DNA of 6,061 nt from an uncultured Clostridia bacterium (GTDB taxonomy: Bacteria > Bacillota_A > Clostridia > TANB77 > CAG-508): positions 1-6,061 of the forward strand of contig CANQEA010000081.1 in the NCBI GenBank assembly GCA_947594095.1, read 5' to 3'. This document shows, piece by piece, positions 1-5,988 of the stretch. The first letter of the stretch is position 1. Every line of letters begins with the position of its first letter. Below the pieces are notes generated by a model, which saw only the letters and a list, made by a program, of their open reading frames with translations, made no database searches and was not told the DNA's origin. Made by a program: the position numbers and the translations under genes.

Positions 1-1
1 A

Positions 2-160
2 AAGTGGAAAGAACTTTTTCAAAGACTTATTGCCCAACATTTTAAAAATGGGCTCTTTCAATTTTATTTAGTGATTAATGTGATGGTAGTGAATAATTAT
101 AGAATTTTTGATATAATAAACGTAAATGCGAATATTGAATATGATATAGAATATTTTTGA
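2..160 (+). CDS. Possible 3' end of an upstream gene (partial, unrecognised)
   Basis: One frame stays open from the left edge to a TGA at 158-160, about 52 codons. That is long for chance in DNA this AT-rich, where stop codons are frequent. It would read KWKELFQRLIAQHF and so on, then become Asn/Ile-rich near its end. I do not recognise the protein. Two things weaken the call. A second frame, from 3 to a TAG at 69-71, also reads plausibly (GKNFFKDLLPNILKMGSFNF). The presumed dinD promoter would lie inside the last third of this reading. The sequence left of the window is needed to decide. Confidence 0.25.
   Translation, partial: KWKELFQRLIAQHFKNGLFQFYLVINVMVVNNYRIFDIINVNANIEYDIEYF
7..59 (+). 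other. Imperfect hairpin near the left edge
   Basis: GCCCA at 32-36 pairs with TGGGC at 49-53, and TTT at 40-42 can pair with AAA at 46-48 inside it. GAAAGA at 7-12 can close an outer arm with TCTTTC at 54-59. The bases after it (AATTTTATTTA) are T-rich but not a clean T-run. It may be the terminator of the upstream gene or part of its coding sequence. Confidence 0.25.
89..117 (+). promoter_or_regulatory. Probable promoter of the dinD operon
   Basis: A perfect -10 box TATAAT lies at 112-117. Seventeen bases upstream is a weak -35 (GTGAAT at 89-94, three of six matches to TTGACA). Transcription would start near 124, leaving a leader of about 64 bases before the dinD start at 188. I looked for a Gram-positive LexA operator (CGAAC-N4-GTTCG) here and did not find one, so SOS control is not supported by the sequence. 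Confidence 0.45.
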
Positions 161-187
161 ATTATAATTATTTTGAGGAGGCAATTG

Positions 188-1015
188 ATGGAATCTTTAG
201 AAAAATATACCGAAAAGACTTTTAATGATATCAAACACATTGATGATTTTGGAAATGAATATTGGGAAGCACGAGAATTGATGCCCTTATTAGAATATAG
301 TAAATGGGAAAATTTTCATAAGGTTATTAAACGAGCAATGATTGCTTGTGAAACTAGTAATAATAATATTAACGATCACTTTCCTGAGTTCAGGAAACCG
401 ATAGTAGGTGGTAAAGGTAACATTCAAAAAGTTATAGATTATCATTTATCAAGGTATGCTTGTTATTTAATAGTTCAAAATGCAAATCCAAGAAAAAAAT
501 CAGTAGCATTAGGTCAAACTTATTTTGCTGTTCAAACTAGAAAGCAAGAGATTACTGAATTAGAATATTCAAAATTATCAGAAGATGAAAAAAGATTATA
601 TACTAGAATTCTGGTTAATAATAAAAATAAATATTTGTTTAAAACTGCAAAAGAAGCAGGTGTAGAAAATTTTGGCAAATTTAATAATTACGGATATAAA
701 GGGCTTTATAATGGCGAAACTGCAAAACAAATAGCAAAACGTAAAAATATAAAGGAAAATGAAGATATTCTTGATTATATGGGGAGTGAAGAATTAGGTG
801 CAAATTTATTCCGTATTACTCAAACTGAAGCTAAATTAAAAAAGGACAATGTAGATAATGAAGATGATGCATGTATAACTCATTACAATGTAGGAAAAAC
901 GGTAAGAAAAGCAATTGAAGAACTTGGTGGTAACATGCCTGAAACACTGCCTACTCCAGAAAAATCTATAAAGGAACTTGAAAAAGAAGAATTACAGAAA
1001 ATAGAATCTAAATAA
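188..1015 (+). CDS. dinD: DNA-damage-inducible protein D (DinD family)
   Basis: The predicted protein has 275 residues, very close to the 274 of E. coli DinD. The start is ATG 188, with GAGGAGG at 175-181 six bases before it. An in-frame TTG at 173 overlaps that RBS and is not a credible start. The N-terminal half has the BRO-N-like features of the family: the EYWEARELMPLLEYSKWENF stretch (residues 24-43), the PIVGGKG loop (71-77), the DYHLSRYACYLIVQNANP stretch (84-101) and YFAVQTRKQE (112-121). The C-terminal part is charged and helical, with a Glu/Lys-rich end. In E. coli, DinD is SOS-induced and interferes with RecA filaments. That activity is known for the family and only assumed here. 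It heads a run of closely spaced genes, with 23 bases to the next one. Homologues are common in mobile and defence-rich regions. Confidence 0.93.
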   Translation: MESLEKYTEKTFNDIKHIDDFGNEYWEARELMPLLEYSKWENFHKVIKRAMIACETSNNNINDHFPEFRKPIVGGKGNIQKVIDYHLSRYACYLIVQNANPRKKSVALGQTYFAVQTRKQEITELEYSKLSEDEKRLYTRILVNNKNKYLFKTAKEAGVENFGKFNNYGYKGLYNGETAKQIAKRKNIKENEDILDYMGSEELGANLFRITQTEAKLKKDNVDNEDDACITHYNVGKTVRKAIEELGGNMPETLPTPEKSIKELEKEELQKIESK

Positions 1016-1038
1016 AAATAATTAAGGAAGTGGTATTT

Positions 1039-1635
1039 ATGACAAAAGTATTAACATTTGAAGTTGGAATTAATGGTTTAGAAAATAAAATATGGAGAAA
1101 AATTGAAATTACGGATCGAAGAACTATAGCAGATTTAGCATATACAATTCTTGCTAGTTTTGATTCTTTAGCTTATCACTTATATGATATAAAGTATAAA
1201 GACAGGGTTTATGATTGTTGGGTTTGTATAGAAGATGATCATAGCAAAGTTCCACCTATTAATGCAGTTATAACTAAATTAAGCAGTCTTAGCTTAAAAG
1301 AAAATGATACTATGGAAATGGATTATGATACTGGTTCGACAACAACGTTTAAAATCAAATATTTAGGAGCAAGAAACTTAGAAAATGGGAAGGGCAATCA
1401 TTATCCATATATAATTGATGGTGCTGGCAGAGGTATGCTTGATGATTTATGTGATTTTGAATTAAAAGAAATTGTTGATGATATTGATCAAAAAGGATAT
1501 TCTGAACATTATTTTACTCCTGGTTATCAAAGAACTATAAAATATGATTATAGAAAATATAATATTAAAAATGATAATGCATTGTTAAAAGGTCTAATTT
1601 TAGAAATAAAAAATGGATATGAAGTTGGTGATTAA
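1039..1635 (+). CDS. Plasmid pRiA4b ORF-3-like family protein
   Basis: The protein has 198 residues. ATG 1039 is preferred because AAGGAAG (1024-1030) lies eight bases upstream. A GTG at 1030 overlaps this RBS and is unlikely to be the start. The N-terminus has the family pattern of a beta strand, then NKIWRKIEITDRRTIADLAYTI, matching the usual 'P.IWRRI.V....TLADLH..I' signature. The mid-protein YDYD[F/T]G block, normally YDFGD, appears as MDYDTGSTTTFKIKYLG. After it comes YPYIIDGAGRGMLDDL, the counterpart of the family's YP.C..G.G..P.ED block. The family (PF07929-type) occurs on plasmids and mobile elements and has no established biochemical role. It follows dinD closely, and its stop codon directly abuts the next start, so translational coupling is likely. 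Confidence 0.8.
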   Translation: MTKVLTFEVGINGLENKIWRKIEITDRRTIADLAYTILASFDSLAYHLYDIKYKDRVYDCWVCIEDDHSKVPPINAVITKLSSLSLKENDTMEMDYDTGSTTTFKIKYLGARNLENGKGNHYPYIIDGAGRGMLDDLCDFELKEIVDDIDQKGYSEHYFTPGYQRTIKYDYRKYNIKNDNALLKGLILEIKNGYEVGD

Positions 1636-1950
1636 ATGGCAGAGATAACATCAATAAGAGAAATAATTGTAAATAAAGAAAAAATCAAGATAGAATTTAC
1701 TTATTTAGCACAGTATAATAGAAATAAAAAATATTTTAATAATTTGGATTTTGATACTGCAGAATGGGAAAGTGATGATACAATTTAATTTTTAAATGAT
1801 CATTTAAAGGAATATTTAGATCATGAACATTTAAATTTTACAAGAGTGGCAGAAAAGTTTTTTGAAATAAACGAAATAGTTGATAATATAAAATTTATTG
1901 ATAAGTATGGCTATTTTAAAGTATATCGTAAAGAATTTGAAAATAAATAA
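1636..1950 (+). pseudogene. Small unrecognised gene interrupted by one in-frame TAA
   Basis: ATG 1636 follows the preceding TAA with no gap, and GGTGAT (1627-1632) could act as its RBS. The frame reads 50 codons (MAEITSIREIIVNKEKIKIE at the start, ESDDTI at the end) to TAA 1786-1788. It then stays open in the same frame for 53 more codons (FLNDHLKEYLDHEHLNF onward) to TAA 1948-1950, 17 bases before the next gene. Both halves share the Asp/Glu/Lys/Ile composition of the neighbours, and the second half has no start or RBS of its own. The simplest reading is one protein of about 104 residues with a single nonsense change, for example CAA or AAA to TAA. I do not recognise the family. Alternatives are a genuine 50-residue protein or a sequencing error at 1786. 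Confidence 0.65.
1791..1808. repeat. 18-bp perfect palindrome
   Basis: TTTAAATGATCATTTAAA reads identically on both strands. It begins two bases after the premature TAA of the interrupted gene. It contains TGATCA at the centre and TTTAAA at each end. It could be an operator-like site or a chance result of AT-rich coding sequence. No partner copy was found in the window. Confidence 0.5.
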
Positions 1951-1967
1951 TTAGGATGTGAAAATAT

Positions 1968-2204
1968 ATGGAAAAGAATATTGAAGAATTAACGTTGTTA
2001 CTTATGTATTTAACCTCTTGGGACAATGATAATCCCTTAGAAGAAAATTATAAAGAATGTTGGAAAGGTTATTCGTTTGATGTTATTAATGAATTAACTG
2101 ACAAGGGTTATTTGTTTCCTTCAAAATATAAAAATAAGTCAGTTACATTTACAAAAGAAGGAATGGAATATGCTGAAAAACTATTGAAAAAATATATTAA
2201 ATAA
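1968..2204 (+). CDS. DUF6429-like small protein
   Basis: The protein has 78 residues and starts at ATG 1968, with a modest AGGA (1953-1956) upstream. The sequence ELTLLLMYLTSWDNDNP, then CWKGYSFDVINELTDKGYL and a C-terminal FTKEGMEYAEKLLKKY, matches what I remember of the DUF6429 family: an LLLLYLTSW opening, a WKGYDFD core and a winged-helix-like 'T.EG...A..LL' end. The ending resembles the wing and last helix of small HTH proteins, but DNA binding is inference. It is the last gene of the dinD run, lying 17 bases after the interrupted gene. The function of the family is not established. Confidence 0.65.
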   Translation: MEKNIEELTLLLMYLTSWDNDNPLEENYKECWKGYSFDVINELTDKGYLFPSKYKNKSVTFTKEGMEYAEKLLKKYIK

Positions 2205-2279
2205 TTGTAAATAATCTATACATTTATTATTGCTAGAGTGGGACGCATAATATTAAAATTTTAGTAGGAGTTGTTAACT

Positions 2280-2492
2280 ATGAAAATTAAATGTAAAAAG
2301 TGTAATAATATAATAGAAAATAAAGAGAATGACAAAGAAGTTTGGTGTTCTTGTAAAAATTTAGGATTATTTAATGACTATATTCTTTATGGAAGTAGTA
2401 ATAAATTAAAAAAAGATAGTTATATTGATTTAACACCTAGAAAAACATTAGAAGAAGTAATTGAAGAATTAAATAAGTTAGAAAATAATTAA
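2280..2492 (+). CDS. Small zinc-ribbon-like protein
   Basis: The protein has 70 residues. ATG 2280 has AGGAG (2266-2270) nine bases upstream, which is better than the in-frame TTG at 2271. The N-terminus carries two cysteine pairs, CKKC (residues 5-8) and CSC (27-29), a typical zinc-knuckle arrangement. A short aromatic stretch follows, then an acidic helical C-terminus (LEEVIEELNKLENN). It resembles small phage and plasmid proteins of the 'IKCKKCG..IES......V.C.CG' type, recently grouped as DUF7695, but this assignment is from memory and tentative. It is separated from the DUF6429-like gene by 75 bases and ends just before a hairpin, so it is probably its own short transcript. Confidence 0.6.
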   Translation: MKIKCKKCNNIIENKENDKEVWCSCKNLGLFNDYILYGSSNKLKKDSYIDLTPRKTLEEVIEELNKLENN

Positions 2493-2496
2493 AGTG

Positions 2497-2519
2497 AATT
2501 GTGGAAACACAATTTTTTT
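2497..2519 (+). terminator. Hairpin with GAAA loop and T-tract
   Basis: AATTGTG (2497-2503), loop GAAA (2504-2507) and CACAATT (2508-2514) form a perfect 7-bp stem capped by a GNRA-type tetraloop, followed by TTTTT (2515-2519). It begins four bases after the stop of the zinc-ribbon-like gene. This fits a weak intrinsic terminator. It also lies just 5' of the RBS of the next gene, so partial read-through is possible. Confidence 0.6.
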
Positions 2520-2540
2520 ATGCAAAGAAAAGGAGAAAAT

Positions 2541-2840
2541 ATGAAAATACAAAAAATTAGAAAAGAAGAAGGATATACAGTAATGAGTAATTATCATTTT
2601 AAGGATAAAAGATTAAGTTTGAAAGCAAAGGGTTTACTTTCAATGATGTTATCTTTGTCAGATAATTGGAATTTTTCATTAATGGGATTATCAAGTATTT
2701 GTGTTGAAGGTAAAGATACAATAAGAAAAATTTTAAATGAGTTAAAAAGATATAAATATTTAAAAATGATAGAAAAAAGAGTTGAAAATGGTAGGTTTTA
2801 TTATGAATATATAATATATGAAAAACCATATGAAGAGTAA
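2541..2840 (+). CDS. Short HTH protein, N-terminal domain of a replication-initiator-like family
   Basis: The protein has 99 residues and starts at ATG 2541, with AAAGGAG (2529-2535) five bases upstream. An earlier in-frame TTG at 2499 falls in the preceding hairpin and is rejected. The text YTVMSNYHFKDKRLSLKAKGLLSMMLSL, followed by WNFSLMGLSSICVEGKDTIRKILNELKRYKYL, is the winged-helix domain of phage and plasmid replisome-organiser or replication proteins ('LSLKAKGLLS.MLSLP..W..S..GL......G...I...L.EL...GYL'). Family members usually continue well past this domain, often with Pro/Tyr/Asn-rich repeats after a 'YE.P' motif. This one stops at EKPYEE, where such a tail would begin. It may be truncated by a one-base insertion or be a natural single-domain regulator. 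The stop codon lies within a terminator-like stem. Confidence 0.75.
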   Translation: MKIQKIRKEEGYTVMSNYHFKDKRLSLKAKGLLSMMLSLSDNWNFSLMGLSSICVEGKDTIRKILNELKRYKYLKMIEKRVENGRFYYEYIIYEKPYEE

Positions 2841-2888
2841 TCCATATTACCTTTACGGGTATGTGGATTACCATATACGGTTTTTTAT
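2821..2888. terminator. Strong intrinsic terminator overlapping the HTH gene's stop
   Basis: An 11-bp stem joins GTAATCCATAT (2837-2847) to ATGTGGATTAC (2861-2871), with one G:T wobble. CC (2850-2851) and GG (2857-2858) form an inner extension. ATATG (2828-2832) with CATAT (2872-2876) and CC (2826-2827) with GG (2879-2880) extend it outward across small bulges. It is preceded by AAAAA (2821-2825) and followed by TTTTTT (2881-2886), so it could terminate in both directions. The stop codon 2838-2840 sits inside the stem. Confidence 0.7.
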
Positions 2889-2893
2889 CCACA
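2885..2893 (+). promoter_or_regulatory. Consensus DnaA box
   Basis: TTATCCACA is an exact match to the DnaA-box consensus. A second, inverted copy with one mismatch, TGTGGATTA, lies at 2862-2870 inside the terminator stem. They sit directly downstream of the replication-type HTH gene. No further boxes or iterons were found, so an origin is not established. Confidence 0.35.
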
Positions 2894-2897
2894 ATAA

Positions 2898-3029
2898 ATT
2901 ACTAAGAAATAAAGTAATAAAACAAATAGATAAAATTGTTATGTAAGAAAAAAAGATTAATAGTATGGTATAATATAGGTGAATTTAAAAGTTGCATAAC
3001 TATTATGAATGCTATTAGGTGGTGTTAAA
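2898..3029 (+). promoter_or_regulatory. Intergenic region with extended -10 promoter for the NTPase gene
   Basis: The stretch is extremely A/T-rich. TGGTATAAT at 2966-2974 is an extended -10 (TG-n-TATAAT). No good -35 stands at 16-18 bases: TTGTTA at 2936-2941 is 27 bases away. Transcription would start near 2981, giving a leader of about 50 bases before the GTG start at 3030. AGGTGG at 3017-3022 is the RBS. Confidence 0.55.
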
Positions 3030-3311
3030 GTGAATTTAAAAAAGAAAAAGAATAATTTTAATGATAATAAAATGAATATAGCAGAATTAAATGACAATAA
3101 TTCGCAAGTAATATTAGAGAAGCCTATTGAAAACTTAAAAGATGATAAATTCAATATTTTTCCTTATGTAAATCAACTAAAAGAGGCATGCGAAAGAGGC
3201 GCCGTTTTTATTGCGGTTGATGGAAAATATGGTAGTGGTAAATCCAGTATAGTTAATTTATTTGAAAATGAAGTTAAGAATGATATGCATGTGTTTGTTA
3301 AATTTTATGAA

Positions 3312-3318
3312 TATTAAT
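3312..3318 (+). other. Frameshift 1: extra T after Walker A part
   Basis: The Walker A frame ends as VKFYEY then TAA (3315-3317). Dropping one T from TATTAAT gives tat-aat-tct, so the protein would read FYEYNSIPEKE straight into the next frame, which then stays open for 302 codons. The net shift is +1. Confidence 0.75.
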
Positions 3319-4213
3319 TCTATTCCTGAAAAAGAAACGAAAGATGATGATATAGGACAAGAAAATAAAAAAACAAGTAATAGAAAAGAAAAATTGCTTG
3401 TTAATGATTATCATAGATATTTTGTTAACCAGGTAATTAATGATATATGTAAAGATCCATATGAATTTGAAAAATTATTTTATAATCAAAAATTCACTTT
3501 AGCATCCGTAAGTCTTAAAAAGAGAACCGAAAAAGAAAAAAAGTTTAAAAAATGTATTGATAGATTATTACTATTTTTAATTAGTATGATTTCCATTTAT
3601 ACTATTTACGGTAGTTTTTTTGATAATGAGGAAAACATTTATCATAATTTATATCTTAATGCTACAAAAGTATTCCCTTTTACATTACTAATAACATTTG
3701 TTTTAATATTATTATATGGTTATAGTTTTTATAAACCAGATAAGATTGAGCAAAGTCCAATACTTGATACTGATAAATGTAGAAATAATTTTCTTAAAGT
3801 TATAAATGATTATCTTTTAAAAAACACTACATTGTATCTCATTATTGACGATTTGGATAGGATTAAAGATAATAAACTTCAATTAGAAATAATATCATTA
3901 TTATTTAATGAGTATTATTCACTAAATAACGTTGTTAACAATGTTAAATTAAAATTTATTTTTATGTTAGACATTGAAAAAATGGATAGTAATGATGAAA
4001 TTCAACCTGCAAAAATTTTTGATTATATATTACATATTTCGAGTAATCAAAAGATAATCTTAAAATCTTATACTGAAAAACTTATTCAAGAAAATAAAAA
4101 ATTATCTAAAATTTTTGATATAGATAATTATGAATATTTTATAGGTTTGATTATATCGAAATTTAAAGATATGAGACAAATTAAACATTTATTAAATAAA
4201 ATTTTAACTAATG

Positions 4214-4223
4214 TATATATATA
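4214..4223 (+). repeat. (TA)5 tract at frameshift 2
   Basis: TATATATATA lies where the Walker B frame ends (LTNVYI then TAG 4222-4224). Removing one TA unit gives gta-tat-ata-gaa-agc, reading NVYIESKNIL. That continues without a stop through 4225-4436, a stretch lacking any ATG-started ORF, and on to 5198. Dinucleotide slippage by one unit explains the break exactly. Confidence 0.75.
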
Positions 4224-5148
4224 GAAAGCAAAAATATTCTTTGCAATTATTGTCAACTTGTTATAATTTGTATTTTAACCAGTATTTATAGTGATGAAGA
4301 TGTAACAAATAATATAGATTGTGCACTAAACAAAATAGAAAGTAATGAAGTAAATAGTGATTTAACAGAAATAATAATAGAAAATATCAATTTTAAAGTT
4401 ATTGATAAAAACTATTATGTATACATATATAATTTTATGGATAATAAAGATTTATTGCAACCTATTGAAGAGAAAGTATTTGATATATTAGTTAACATAG
4501 ACTTTAAAAATATTAATGAAGAAAAAGTAAAAATGTTAAATGAGCTATTAAATACTTCAGAAATAAGATTTCAAAAAATTTATGATGAATGTTATAAATA
4601 TATTGGAAATAATAAAAAAATAATTTTGTTGGGCAATTCAGCTTTTTATAATTATATGCGAAAGAATAATTTAATAGATAATAGAATTTTTCATAATTCT
4701 TATGTAAATAAATATTTATATAGCTTTTATAAAAATGGAAGATGTAACATAACTATGCAAATTCGAAATGATATTATATTTTCATTAATAGAAAAACAAA
4801 AAGATTATGAGGAAAATGAAAATAAATATAATGATTTTGTATTAAATTTTGAATTGTTTTTACAAAATTTAAAACATTTTATACTTGATTTTGAAATAAA
4901 ATCAATCATATCAGAATTAACTATAGATGATAGGTTGTTCAATTTAATTTTTAATGTTGATAATAGCTCTCATTCTATCATTTTTGACTTAAATTACATA
5001 GAAGTAAATGACATTTGCGATAAGATTACAAAAGAGCAATTAAGAGTTTTGAGAAAAAAAGATGCCGATCTTGCATTTAGAGTGGAACAAAAATTGATAA
5101 ATAGTAAGATTGAATCAGAGTTTAAATTAGATATCTTGTTAAATGAAG

Positions 5149-5155
5149 AAAAAAA
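5149..5155 (+). other. A7 run at frameshift 3
   Basis: Seven A residues follow G5148. An eighth A would give gaa-aaa-aaa-ttt-act-gaa (EKKFTEIEKIYNEF), joining the 4224-onward frame to the frame that is open to 5593. As it stands, the first frame runs on for only 16 more codons to TAA 5196-5198. The A6 run at 5169-5174 is a less likely alternative site. Confidence 0.65.
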
Positions 5156-5590
5156 TTTACTGAAATTGAAAAAATATATAATGAATTTATTTCTTTAAAT
5201 ATTTCTATATCAAATACAGATTTAGTAGAACTTATGAATAAATATGGTTATAATCTTTTATTAGATGACTACATAATAAAAAATATTAAAAGTGAAACAC
5301 TTAGGTTTTCAGTGATTAAGTGTATACGAGAAAATCAATATAGCTTATCTAAAAATGTATTAATAGCATTGAATGATATTGATGAAAAATATGGATATAA
5401 TGAATATTACGAAAATCTATTTAAAAAAGAAAAATTTTATGAACTATTAATTTTTTCTCAAGCAATAAATACTAGAAAATTTAAAATTGATATTACATTA
5501 AAAAATAATAGTGATTATGATAGTGCTATTTTACGTGTTTATGAAAAAATGGGAGATACTTTCAAAGATTTTATTTTTACAACTGGATTT

Positions 5591-5593
5591 TAA
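5591..5593 (+). other. In-frame TAA splitting the last part of the NTPase gene
   Basis: The frame reads FIFTTGF, then TAA, then KKIINSMESININF and stays open in the same frame to TAA 5885-5887. ATG 5612 has no RBS before it (only an A-run and AATCAATTC), so the last 97 codons look like a continuation rather than a new gene. A single AAA or CAA to TAA change would explain it. Confidence 0.6.
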
Positions 5594-5940
5594 AAAAAAA
5601 TAATCAATTCAATGGAATCAATTAACATTAATTTTAATAACAATTTTTGGAAAATAGATATTTTAATTGATTTATTAACATCATATGATGTGTGTGTATA
5701 TATTTTTGATAAATTAAATAATGATGAAATAATATCTAAGTTTATTAATTATTGTAAAACAACTAATAATAAAAAATATTATAAGTTGTTGGATTATTTA
5801 AGTATGTATTCATCAGAAATGGCACCTTCAATTAAAGGATTAATTACAAAAGCAAAAAATAGATTGTCTTATCAAAAAAATAAGTAACTTATTATGCTAA
5901 AAAGTTCTAATAGTGAATATTAAAATTATTATTTTTATTG

Positions 5941-5983
5941 TATAATATAATTGTATTAAATTTTATTTAAAATCAGGAGGTGG
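5941..5983 (+). promoter_or_regulatory. Overlapping -10 boxes and strong RBS for the last gene
   Basis: TATAAT occurs twice in overlap, at 5941-5946 and 5946-5951, with no convincing -35 upstream. AGGAGGTGG at 5975-5983 is one of the strongest RBSs in the window and fixes the start of the following gene, even though the start codon is TTG. Confidence 0.5.
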
Positions 5984-5988
5984 TCATA

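Larger units (their letters stand above)
3030..5887 (+). pseudogene. Broken KAP/YobI-like membrane-associated P-loop NTPase
   Basis: One gene of about 950 codons is spread over three frames. The start is GTG 3030, with AGGTGG (3017-3022) seven bases before it. An upstream ATG at 3009 has no RBS. Walker A is GKYGSGKSS (residues 65-73, 3222-3248). After a frameshift the text continues as NSIPEKE, NDYHRYFVNQVINDI and a basic linker. Two hydrophobic segments follow (3565-3615 and 3670-3735). Walker B is LYLIIDDLDRI (3832-3864), and KIFDYILHI and FKDMRQIKHLLNKIL come next. A P-loop NTPase with transmembrane segments between Walker A and Walker B is the KAP-family hallmark. The 'FFD.I' and 'DMR..K' blocks recall YobI-type proteins. 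The rest, to 5887, is an Asn/Ile/Lys-rich helical region without known motifs. Lesions are near 3315, 4214-4223, 5149-5155 and 5591. If expressed as is, only a 95-residue peptide would be made. KAP members include the phage-exclusion protein PifA, so an exclusion role is possible but inferred. Confidence 0.78.

Noticed and set aside
120..187. LexA/SOS box upstream of dinD
   Set aside because: GCGAATATTGAATATG near 127 superficially resembles half of a CGAAC-type site but lacks the GTTCG half. No acceptable match was found.
2233..2245. GCTAGAGTGGGACG as a dispersed intergenic repeat like those of staphylococci
   Set aside because: The resemblance to GAGTGGGAC-type repeats is short, there is a single copy here, and no hairpin or second copy supports it.
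2599..2892. Minus-strand open frame opposite the HTH gene (97 codons)
   Set aside because: It is Phe/Leu/Ile/Tyr-rich, as expected from the complement of Lys/Asn-rich coding. It lies opposite a recognisable family domain and has no RBS.
2979..3041. Repeated GTGAATTTAAAA at 2979-2990 and 3030-3041
   Set aside because: The 12-bp repeat is built mainly of A/T, occurs only twice, and one copy is simply the start of the NTPase gene. It is probably chance.
2957..3154. Minus-strand open frame opposite the NTPase N-terminus (65 codons)
   Set aside because: It covers the promoter and first codons of the NTPase gene, is Phe-rich and low-complexity, and has no RBS or recognisable motif.
3262..3315. 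ATG 3262 as the start of an independent gene
   Set aside because: The first 18 codons are the wrong-frame reading of the end of the Walker A segment. There is no RBS, and the real text begins at the frameshift near 3315.
4437..4439. ATG 4437 as the start of an independent gene
   Set aside because: The same frame is open back to 4212 with similar composition and joins the preceding piece at the (TA)5 tract. No RBS precedes the ATG.
5234..5236. ATG 5234 as a gene start
   Set aside because: The frame is open upstream into the A7 region, where it joins the preceding piece. No RBS is present.
5879..5893. AATAAG-TAA-CTTATT as terminator of the NTPase gene
   Set aside because: The 6-bp A/T stem has a three-base loop and no T-tract after it, so it is too weak to call.
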